From the NCBI GenBank assembly GCA_900316835.1, contig ONEL01000002.1, positions 163,976-227,975 on the forward strand: a DNA stretch of 64,000 bases, in the 5' to 3' direction. Each line of letters opens with the position of its first letter. The stretch's first letter is position 1. The notes under the pieces were generated by a model that ran no database searches, was not told the DNA's origin, and was given only the letters and a program-made list of their open reading frames with translations. The position numbers and the translations under genes were made by a program. Shown here piece by piece: positions 18,445-25,323 of the stretch. Origin of the DNA: an uncultured Prevotellaceae bacterium. GTDB taxonomy: Bacteria > Bacteroidota > Bacteroidia > Bacteroidales > Muribaculaceae.

Positions 18445-18483
18445 AAGAGCGAAGATGTGCTTCGGCACTATTCGCTCTTTCTT
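18445..18483 (+). terminator. Terminator of tRNA-Asp with a UUCG tetraloop
   Basis: AAGAGCGAA (18445-18453) pairs with TTCGCTCTT (18471-18479); inside, GTGC and GCAC close a C(TTCG)G tetraloop. A T-rich stretch follows. Confidence 0.7.
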
Positions 18484-18515
18484 TCGTTTATAGAACTGGG
18501 TTTTTGATATAAAGT

Positions 18516-18547
18516 GCTGGAGCGATTTTTCACAAAATCGCTCCAGC
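18516..18547. repeat. Perfect 14-base-pair inverted repeat, 4-base loop
   Basis: GCTGGAGCGATTTT (18516-18529), loop TCAC, AAAATCGCTCCAGC (18534-18547). No T-run follows in either direction, so it is not a standard terminator. Confidence 0.7.
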
Positions 18548-18649
18548 AGGATTTTAGAGTATGAGAAAATTTACTTTTATTGTGCTTTTCAATAAACGTC
18601 AGTTATTATTTCGTCGCAAATATAATAAATTTATTTCAAAAAACAAACA

Positions 18650-18683
18650 AAAAGCGATATTTTTACTAAAAAATATCGCTTTT
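18650..18683 (-). terminator. Terminator of the symporter gene
   Basis: A 15-base-pair stem (18650-18664 with 18669-18683, core AGCGATA/TATCGCT) is followed on the minus strand by a T-rich run. Flanking A and T runs may let it work in both directions. Confidence 0.65.
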
Positions 18684-18732
18684 GTGGGTGTTTGTGTTAT
18701 TTACTCTCTCCAGCGTGATGTGGCGAGGTGTA

Positions 18733-20100
18733 CTATTTTTTCTTGAAATACTCTCTTGCGGCTTTCTTGGCTTTGGGAGAGAGAGCTATGATAGTTGTCA
18801 TTGTGCAACATGCCATGAAGAAGAACGCCAGGTCCATGACACCCACTACCACCTTGAGTGGAACCACAGCGGCAACTACTATCATGGCAAGATAGAAGTA
18901 GTTGTAGTACTTGCCACGGTTGGCTCCCAGCAGGTAGCTGGTGCACTTTTGTCCATAATAGCTATAGGAGAACATGGTGGAGAAAGCAAAGAAGAACACA
19001 ATAATCATTAGCAGGATGTGACCCACATGTGGCAACAGCTGTCCCCAAGCGCCCAGAGCCACGTAGAGACCCTTGGGGTCGTCAAGGCCCACATAATTGC
19101 CTGCGATGAGGATGGGAATAGCCGTGAGTGTGCACACCAGTCCAGAGTCGATGGCAGGGCCTAGCATGGCAATGAGTCCCTCGCGCACAGGCTCAGGGTT
19201 CTTGCTGGCTCCATGCATCATAGATGCGGTACCCACACCGGCCTCGTTGACAAAGGCTGCACGTCGGGCACCTATTACCGCCACGCCCACCATTGCACCA
19301 AATCCAGCTTTTAGCGAGAATGCTTCTTCAAAGATTGATGCAAACACGCCGGGGATGGCTTTGTAGTTCATGACCATAATCACTATCACCATCGCTAGAT
19401 ATATAATTACCATAGTGGGGACTATGCTGGAGGCAAACTTTGCGATGCGCTTGATGCCACCCAGGATGACACCACCCACTATCACCACCATCACCAGTCC
19501 CATGATAAACCGTAACATGGGGGTGTTCTCAATGCCCATGGGAGTGGTGAAAACAGTTGTCACACTCTCCACAAGCTGGTTGGCTTGCATGAAGCACAGT
19601 GTACCTATTAGACCGAAGATTGAGAATGCCACAGCCATGGGTTTCCATTTCTCGCCCAGTCCCTTGGTGATGATGTACATGGGGCCGCCTTGTGCCTCGC
19701 CCTTGTCGTCTTGCCCTTTATACATTATAGATAATGTGCCCTCAAAGAACTTTGTGCTCATGCCCACAAGCGCACTCACCCACATCCAGAAGATGACACC
19801 CGGGCCTCCAAGCGACAGGGCTATTGCCACGCCTGCTATGTTTCCCATCCCCACGGTAGCCGCAATAGCGCTAAGCAGTGCCTGCACCGAGCTGATTTGC
19901 CCTTCGGCCTTTCCGCTATCGGCAGTCTGCTTGGCTGTCAAGGCTTTGATTGCCTGTGGCAGTCGCCTGATAGATACCGCTCCCGAATAACAAAACAAAA
20001 ATAGACCGCCACCAATGAGCAGCAGAAATTCCGGGTAGTTACACAGCGTGTCGCTGAGCCAAATAATCCACTCCCCTAATTTGTCAAAAAAATTACTCAT
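18733..20100 (-). CDS. Alanine/glycine:cation symporter family transporter
   Basis: This 455-residue protein is a sodium- or proton-coupled alanine/glycine symporter of the AGCS family, with about ten membrane segments. Family hallmarks are ALLSAIAATVGMGNIAGVAIAL, GGPGVIFWMWVSALVGMSTKF, GGPMYII and GFGAMVGVAVIGARRAAFVNEAGVG. It takes up small neutral amino acids across the inner membrane. It is a single gene with its own terminator downstream. Confidence 0.95.
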   Translation of the reverse strand: MSNFFDKLGEWIIWLSDTLCNYPEFLLLIGGGLFLFCYSGAVSIRRLPQAIKALTAKQTADSGKAEGQISSVQALLSAIAATVGMGNIAGVAIALSLGGPGVIFWMWVSALVGMSTKFFEGTLSIMYKGQDDKGEAQGGPMYIITKGLGEKWKPMAVAFSIFGLIGTLCFMQANQLVESVTTVFTTPMGIENTPMLRFIMGLVMVVIVGGVILGGIKRIAKFASSIVPTMVIIYLAMVIVIMVMNYKAIPGVFASIFEEAFSLKAGFGAMVGVAVIGARRAAFVNEAGVGTASMMHGASKNPEPVREGLIAMLGPAIDSGLVCTLTAIPILIAGNYVGLDDPKGLYVALGAWGQLLPHVGHILLMIIVFFFAFSTMFSYSYYGQKCTSYLLGANRGKYYNYFYLAMIVVAAVVPLKVVVGVMDLAFFFMACCTMTTIIALSPKAKKAAREYFKKK

Positions 20101-20174
20101 ACCTTATATTATATATACCTTTTTCAAAAACAAAATCTAAAAAGAGAAACCTATAACCATAAATTAGGCTTTAA

Positions 20175-21059
20175 TTACCAGCTAGAGCTAGCTCCACCGC
20201 CACCAAAGCTACCACCTCCGTAGCCATACTTGTAAGGTTCTTCCTCTTTCTTGGCTGGTTGTGGCTTGGAAGCTCGTGTGGTGGGCTTCGCGGCACTCGC
20301 TAAAGTGGCACCTGCCACAGCGCCAGCTGCTTGAGCGGGCTTCTCTTGTGGTTCTTGCTCTTGCGGTTGAGAGACTGCTTGCTGGGCAGCTTGAGGCTGC
20401 GCTTGGGGATTGCCGGCAGGCTTGCCACGCTTGCGCAGCATGGTAAATAGTCCTATTGCTGCGGCTATTGCTGCCAGGATAAACCATCCTGTGCCACTGC
20501 CACCGCCTTTTTTCTTGGCTTTTGTGCCACTAGTGGTAGCTTGGTTTTCCTTATAGTCCTGCTGGAGCAAAGGAATGATCTCATCTACTGCGGCTTTTAT
20601 GCCTCCAGCGTAGTCGTTTTCCTTGAAGTGGGGTAGCATAAATTCCTCTTGCAATCGCTTGCAATAGGTGTCGGGGAAATTTCCTTCGAGTGCGTAGCCT
20701 GTCGCAAATCCCACTTGTCCGCTACCATTCTCATTTTTAGGCTTTACAACCACCACCAGTCCGTTGTCGAGATTCTTTCCGCCAATGCCCCACTTGTTGC
20801 CGAGCTCAGTGGCAAACTCCTTAGCGTCCATCCCGTCCATGTCGGACACAGTAACCACAACCATTTGGTACTTTGTGCGATGCGACAGTGTGTCGAGCTG
20901 TGCGTTGAGAGCTGTTACCAGCGAGTCGTTGTTGATAATTGCAGCCAAGTCTACTATTGGTGTGGCATTCTTGGGCTTGTCGGGTACTTGTGCCATGCTT
21001 GCAAGCCATCCCGCCGACAGCAGCACAAGCGCTATTATTGATTTTTCTAGTGACTTCAT
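20175..21059 (-). CDS. TPM-domain membrane protein, fourth of the TPM series
   Basis: This 294-residue protein has a signal peptide (to SMAQ), a TPM domain (about 28-165) with the core QMVVVTVSDMDGMDAKEFATELGNKWGIG and LDNGLVVVVKPK, a membrane helix (about 195-212), a long Gln/Ala/Pro/Lys-rich region and a Gly/Ser tail with GYGGGSFGGGG. It resembles YgcG-type proteins. TPM domains occur in proteins from photosystem repair phosphatases to bacterial envelope proteins of unknown role. It is the last gene of the LemA-TPM run and is separated from its neighbour by a 98-base gap filled with a tandem repeat. Confidence 0.9.
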   Translation of the reverse strand: MKSLEKSIIALVLLSAGWLASMAQVPDKPKNATPIVDLAAIINNDSLVTALNAQLDTLSHRTKYQMVVVTVSDMDGMDAKEFATELGNKWGIGGKNLDNGLVVVVKPKNENGSGQVGFATGYALEGNFPDTYCKRLQEEFMLPHFKENDYAGGIKAAVDEIIPLLQQDYKENQATTSGTKAKKKGGGSGTGWFILAAIAAAIGLFTMLRKRGKPAGNPQAQPQAAQQAVSQPQEQEPQEKPAQAAGAVAGATLASAAKPTTRASKPQPAKKEEEPYKYGYGGGSFGGGGASSSW

Positions 21060-21092
21060 TTACAATAAACTAAAAAATGAGATGTGAGATTA

Positions 21093-21155
21093 GAAAACTG
21101 AGAACTGAAAACTGAGAACTGAAAACTGAGAACTGAAAACTGAGAACTGAAAACT
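21093..21155. repeat. Tandem repeat, 14-base unit, 4.5 copies
   Basis: GAAAACTGAGAACT is repeated exactly at 21093, 21107, 21121 and 21135, with a last half unit at 21149-21155. The unit is itself two near-identical 7-mers (GAAAACT, GAGAACT). It fills most of the gap between two TPM genes and ends 3 bases from the stop codon of the upstream gene. Confidence 0.95.
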
Positions 21156-21157
21156 CC

Positions 21158-21967
21158 TCACCAGCTTCCGCCGCCGCCACCGCCGCCAAAGCTGCCGCCA
21201 CCAAATCCGCCCCAGCCACCGCCAGAGCTTCCACCGAAGCCGCCACCCCAGCTGCCACGCGACGAACTGCCTGAACCAAAGGTGCCAGGAAAAATGATGG
21301 GGCCACCAGTGTAGGTGCGAGTATTGTTGCCATTGCCATTGTTACCCTTGCTCATAACCACAAAGATGAAACAAATAATCATCATCAGCACGATGATGGC
21401 AAGCACAGCGTCGGCGGCATCATCGTTCATCAGGTTTTCGGCTTCGTTGAAGTCGCCCATCAGTGCTGGCTTGATAACCTCCATGGCTGCCAGTACACCC
21501 CCAGCATAGTCGTTCTCCCTGAAGCGAGGTATCATGCACTCATTCACAATATTGGAGCACAGCAGGTCGGGAAGTGGACCCTCGGCGCCGTAGCCGGTAG
21601 AGATGAATGCGCGCCCTTTTCCCATGGCATCATCACCGGTTTTGGGCTTGATTAGAACCACCAGACCGTTGTTCTTCCCTTTGTAGCCCACGCCCCATTT
21701 CTCGCCTACTTGCTGGCCAAACTCTGCCATTTCATAGCCCTCAAGAATTTCGTTAGTGACAGTCATGACCACCACTTGGTTGCTAGTGTTGCGCGAGAAC
21801 GACTCTAGCGAGTCCTCAATAAGAGCCTTCTCGCTATCGTTGAAGATGCCAGCATAGTCCCACAGCAGGAGTTTCTGCGTGGGCTTGTCGGGAACTTTGG
21901 CGTTCATGTTCAGCGTCAGGCACATGAGCACAACGACAGCTATCAAGGGAGTGATGCGTGTTTTCAT
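21158..21967 (-). CDS. TPM-domain membrane protein with a glycine-rich tail
   Basis: This 269-residue protein has a signal peptide (MKTRITPLIAVVVLMCLTLNMNA), a TPM domain (about 25-165, with VVVMTVTNEILEGYEMAEFGQ and NNGLVVLIKPK), a membrane helix around 190-208 and a tail of about 45 residues that is mostly Gly and Ser. This YgcG-like design matches the next gene downstream. The start at 21967 replaces a longer frame from 22015, because it gives the signal peptide and avoids overlapping the lipoprotein gene; the gap is then 4 bases. The role is unknown; envelope maintenance is a guess from the family. Confidence 0.9.
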   Translation of the reverse strand: MKTRITPLIAVVVLMCLTLNMNAKVPDKPTQKLLLWDYAGIFNDSEKALIEDSLESFSRNTSNQVVVMTVTNEILEGYEMAEFGQQVGEKWGVGYKGKNNGLVVLIKPKTGDDAMGKGRAFISTGYGAEGPLPDLLCSNIVNECMIPRFRENDYAGGVLAAMEVIKPALMGDFNEAENLMNDDAADAVLAIIVLMMIICFIFVVMSKGNNGNGNNTRTYTGGPIIFPGTFGSGSSSRGSWGGGFGGSSGGGWGGFGGGSFGGGGGGGSW

Positions 21968-21971
21968 CTTG

Positions 21972-22475
21972 TTACTGCTGTTTTTCCAATAATTCTTCAA
22001 TCTTGTTGAGGGCATCTTTTATGCCTTGTCCATAACGGTTCTCCTTGAAGCGTGGTATCATCACTTCGTCGCACAAGCGCTTGCACTTGTCGTTAGTGAG
22101 TATCTTTTCCATACCCAGGCCTGTGGCAATGGCTGCCTCGCCATTGCTGTCGGCGGTCTTGGGTTTTATCACGATTGTGATGCCATCGTTGCTTTCTTTG
22201 TGTCCCACGCCCAGCTGGTTTGCGATGTCGGTAGCATAGTCAAGGATGGGTTTTCCCTCAAGGTCGAGGGTGGTTATCACCGCCACTTGAGCCAAGCCCT
22301 TGTCATCAAGATTGTTGATGGTTTCGTTAATTTGCTCAACGTCTTCGACATTGAGTAATTGCACATTGTCGATGACGTATTTGTTATCATTGCCCTTGCA
22401 ACCTGGCAATGCCACCATGAGCAGCACTGCCAGGGCAAGGGTGAGCGATATCTTATTGTTCAAAAGAGATCTCAT
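21972..22475 (-). CDS. TPM-domain lipoprotein
   Basis: This 167-residue protein is a TPM domain preceded by a lipoprotein signal (lipobox ALPGC, cysteine 26). The core VAVITTLDLEGKPILDYATDIANQ and NDGITIVIKPK is the same as in its neighbours, but there is no membrane helix or glycine-rich tail. It overlaps the end of the upstream cytoplasmic TPM gene by 24 bases, which implies translational coupling. Confidence 0.9.
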   Translation of the reverse strand: MRSLLNNKISLTLALAVLLMVALPGCKGNDNKYVIDNVQLLNVEDVEQINETINNLDDKGLAQVAVITTLDLEGKPILDYATDIANQLGVGHKESNDGITIVIKPKTADSNGEAAIATGLGMEKILTNDKCKRLCDEVMIPRFKENRYGQGIKDALNKIEELLEKQQ

Positions 22476-22890
22476 TGCTCAGCTCGTTCTCGTCATCTTC
22501 CTCAATGGGGAAGAAAGTTTTTAACTTCTCGCCCACACTGGCTATCACTTTGCACAGTCCCGTGGCGGGGTCGTTTAGCTTGAGATATTCCAGCAGGGTG
22601 TCTTTCTCGTTGTTCCAGTAGTCCTCGGGGACAACAGCATTGATGCCGGCGTCGCCCAGGATAGCAAACTTGCGGCTCTCGAAAGCAATAAAGATGAGCA
22701 CGCCATTGCGATGACGGGTCTTATACATCTCCAGGCGATTGAAAGTCTTGATGGCGTCTTTCATGACATCGTCGCCACACTTGGGAGTGACATGCACGCG
22801 AATTTCGCCCGAGGTCATCTTCTCAGCTTCGCCTATGGCATCTACCACACGCCCCTGGTCGGGGATGCTAATAAAATCGTCGAGTTGCAT
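22452..22890 (-). CDS. Cytoplasmic TPM-domain protein
   Basis: This 145-residue protein is a TPM domain with no signal peptide and an acidic C-terminus (EEDDENELSNE). The core GEIRVHVTPKCGDDVMKDAIKTFNRL and NGVLIFIAFESRKFAILGD fits the signal-less TPM subgroup. It lies 91 bases after lemA and overlaps the following TPM lipoprotein gene. It may act on the inner side of the membrane while its paralogues act outside. (The frame ends at 22453.). Confidence 0.9.
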
Positions 22891-22925
22891 TGTTATTTAA
22901 TAGTGGAGTAGTATTTTAGTAGAAT

Positions 22926-22966
22926 AGTAGTAGAATAGCAGTGATTTTTATCGCTACTCTACTACT
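22926..22966. repeat. Imperfect hairpin in the lemA-TPM gap
   Basis: AGTAGTAGA (22926-22934) pairs with TCTACTACT (22958-22966), with further partial pairing inside. It lies in a short region of AGTAG/TAGAATAG repeats and could slow or partly stop transcription after lemA; no good T-tract follows on the minus strand. Confidence 0.4.
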
Positions 22967-22981
22967 TTCAATGATTGTTAA

Positions 22982-23719
22982 TTATTCGTCAAACATAGTG
23001 TCAAGGTCGGGAGCCTTGTCGGCACCTTCTTGAGCAGCAAAGTAAGGACGCTCGTTGAAACCAAATACCTTTGCCAGGATGTTGCGTGGGAACTTGCGGA
23101 TGTTGGTGTTGTAATCCTGAGCTGTTTCATTAAATCTCTTGCGCTCGGTGGCTACGCGGTTCTCAGTGCCTTCGAGCTGTACTTGCAGGTTCTCAAAGAG
23201 CTTGTCGGCCTTGAGCTCAGGATAAGCCTCATGCACCACATTGATAGCCAAGCGTGCTTGCTCCAGCATCTTGTCTTGAGCGGCGGCATACTGCTGCATC
23301 GACTGAGCATTGTTAGGATCCATCTTAACGTTTGCCAGCGAGTCGGCGGTAGCGGCAACGGCTTGCATCTGCTGGTCGGCTTGCTCGCCCACATTAGTGC
23401 GGGCACGCGCATTAGTCACACCCTGGAAGGTACCTTGCTCATGTTTAGCATACTTCTTGGCGCTAGCAGCCACATTCTTGATAAGGTCGATGCGGCGCTG
23501 ATACTGGTTTTCAACCTGCGACCAAGCTGTCTTCACTCCCTCTTCTTTAGTAACGAGGTCATTGTAGCCACTGTATACCCACATTGCAAGAGCGGCGAGC
23601 ACTGCGATGCCAATGCATCCCATCTTGCCCAAGCCAAAGCATCCTTTAGCGGCATTTCCACCCATTGCATTGTTAACTGGATTAACATTAGGATTGTTAA
23701 CTGTTGTGTTCTGATCCAT
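22982..23719 (-). CDS. lemA: LemA family protein
   Basis: This 245-residue protein has an Asn-rich cytoplasmic start, a membrane helix (about 33-50) and the LemA helical bundle: YNDLVTKEEGVKTAWSQVENQ, YQRRIDLIKNV and FNETAQDYNTNIRKFPRNILAKVFGF. LemA proteins are membrane-anchored helical proteins of unknown biochemical role, often next to TPM (YgcG-like) genes. Here it heads a run of four TPM genes on the same strand. Confidence 0.95.
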   Translation of the reverse strand: MDQNTTVNNPNVNPVNNAMGGNAAKGCFGLGKMGCIGIAVLAALAMWVYSGYNDLVTKEEGVKTAWSQVENQYQRRIDLIKNVAASAKKYAKHEQGTFQGVTNARARTNVGEQADQQMQAVAATADSLANVKMDPNNAQSMQQYAAAQDKMLEQARLAINVVHEAYPELKADKLFENLQVQLEGTENRVATERKRFNETAQDYNTNIRKFPRNILAKVFGFNERPYFAAQEGADKAPDLDTMFDE

Positions 23720-23834
23720 AATTATTTAAAGTATTAAATGGTTATAAAAATTAATTTTTTTTGTAAAAGTAATGCTTTTTGTTGAAATAATCGCAAATTT
23801 TGTGCCAAAAAATAGTTTTTCGCAACTTAGAACC

Positions 23835-25202
23835 CTATCTTTCGCTGTTATTTGTTTGCGAACTTCCATTGCCTTTAATGAAATTGAGAATGGTTTCAAG
23901 GGTTAGCTTGGAAATATTGCCAAGGGCGCCGTAATTTAAGCTCTCGATTCTGCTATTAGCCTCCTGAAACAGGTGATTGTGACGTGGTAGGCCTACGCAG
24001 GTGGCATTCTTAACATTGGCCTTGATGGCTGCCAGGTTTTGCTCGGCGTCAACCTGGAAATCCCATTCTCCGCCCAGTGCCAGCACAGGGCAGGTGATTT
24101 GTTGCAAATAGGGGGTGGGGTTGAAGCGAATGAAGGAAATATACCATGGCGAGGTCATCACTGCCACGCTTTGGTCCAGTTGCTCGCTGGTGTAGCGTTG
24201 CAAGGTGGATGCCGCAAGGTTGGCGCGCAGTACCTCGCGTAGCTTTAGGGTGTCGTTGATGGTGACGATGTTGTTGAAAATAGTTTTTAGTTCATCTACT
24301 TGTGCTTGGGTGTAAGGAATACCTCTAGCTTCAAGTAGCGCGAGGTTTTGCTTAACCATTAATTCGTTGCCTTTAACTGCCGGTCCTGCTAGTGAGATGA
24401 CAAATCCCACGCCTGGATTGCCGGCGGCATTGATGAAGGCTATGAGTCCTCCCTCGCTGTGGCCTATGTATCCCATGCGACGCGCATCAATGTTTGGCTG
24501 GCTTGCCAGGCACTCAAATGCCGCATGAGCATCTCGGGCAAAGTCGATTGTTGTCTCGTTGCCCTTGAGTGGTCCCGACTCGCCGGCGCCACGGTCGTCG
24601 TAGCGCAACACGGCAATGCCGTTGTCGGCAAGATAGTTGCTTATTTCCTTAAACGGTTTGTGCCCCAGGATTGTCTCGTCGCGGTCTTGTGTGCCACTGC
24701 CACTCACCAGCACCACTGCCGGGTAAGGCGTTGCCACATCGCTACGGCTGGGAAGTTCGAGGGTGCCACTTAGTGTCACCCCATCGCTAGTGAAGGAGAC
24801 GGCTTGTTCTCGTCGTTGCTGTTGCTGTGGCTCAATGCGGTCATTACTGTTACTTTCTTTCTTGGTTAGTTCAAGTGGCAAGTTGAACCCCCTTTGCGAA
24901 AAGGTTCCCTTGATAGTGTTGTCGCTAGTGATGGTGCCGTTGTAAGACGCATTCATTGCATCCATTTTTATCTCAATTTTATTGTCACCCACCGTTGCCT
25001 CGCATGGGATGCCGTAGCCACCTTGTGAAGGTACGTCGAGTGTGACGTGCCACTTGCCGGCATCTGCTTGTGTGATGTTAAACGCCACTGGAATTTTTTG
25101 CGGACCTAGCGATAGGGTGCCTTCCCATTTACCTGCAAGCGACATGGCAGTCGCGCTAAGTGTAATAAAGAAAATCAATAAAAAAGATGCAATACTTCTC
25201 AT
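23835..25202 (-). CDS. Exported alpha/beta hydrolase
   Basis: This 455-residue protein has a signal peptide (to about residue 23), an N-terminal beta-sandwich-like domain (about 24-113, KWEGTLSLGPQKIPVAFNI) and an alpha/beta-hydrolase domain from about 135. The nucleophile is S249 in GHSEGG; the acid is in GGEWDFQVD and the histidine in PRHNHLFQ. The oxyanion region VLVSGSGTQDRDE is typical of a Bacteroidota family of periplasmic serine hydrolases annotated as peptidases or esterases. The substrate is unknown. Confidence 0.9.
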   Translation of the reverse strand: MRSIASFLLIFFITLSATAMSLAGKWEGTLSLGPQKIPVAFNITQADAGKWHVTLDVPSQGGYGIPCEATVGDNKIEIKMDAMNASYNGTITSDNTIKGTFSQRGFNLPLELTKKESNSNDRIEPQQQQRREQAVSFTSDGVTLSGTLELPSRSDVATPYPAVVLVSGSGTQDRDETILGHKPFKEISNYLADNGIAVLRYDDRGAGESGPLKGNETTIDFARDAHAAFECLASQPNIDARRMGYIGHSEGGLIAFINAAGNPGVGFVISLAGPAVKGNELMVKQNLALLEARGIPYTQAQVDELKTIFNNIVTINDTLKLREVLRANLAASTLQRYTSEQLDQSVAVMTSPWYISFIRFNPTPYLQQITCPVLALGGEWDFQVDAEQNLAAIKANVKNATCVGLPRHNHLFQEANSRIESLNYGALGNISKLTLETILNFIKGNGSSQTNNSER

Positions 25203-25278
25203 AATTGTATTATTTTTGTTTTAAGCACAAAAATAATTATAAAATTTAATTATTGCCATATATATGGAGAAATTTAAC

Positions 25279-25286
25279 TATATTTG
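25279..25286 (+). promoter_or_regulatory. Putative -7 element upstream of the 787-residue secreted protein
   Basis: TATATTTG matches TAnnTTTG and lies 38 bases upstream of the ATG at 25324. A possible TTG at 25253-25255 has a rather long spacer (23 bases). Confidence 0.5.
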
Positions 25287-25323
25287 CAAAAAATAGATTT
25301 GTTATTTAATAAAAATCATTATT

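Larger units (their letters stand above)
18429..18732. other. Intergenic region with three stacked hairpins
   Basis: Between tRNA-Asp and the convergent symporter gene. It contains the tRNA terminator (18445-18480), a perfect 14-base-pair hairpin without a T-tract (18516-18547) and a 15-base-pair terminator for the symporter (18650-18683). I see no gene; a 61-codon frame here has no support. Confidence 0.6.

Noticed and set aside
18561-18746. 61-codon plus-strand frame
   Set aside because: It runs through a terminator hairpin into the end of the convergent symporter gene; composition is that of intergenic DNA.
21093-21155. Possible CRISPR array
   Set aside because: The 14-base units are directly adjacent, with no spacers, and there are no cas genes.
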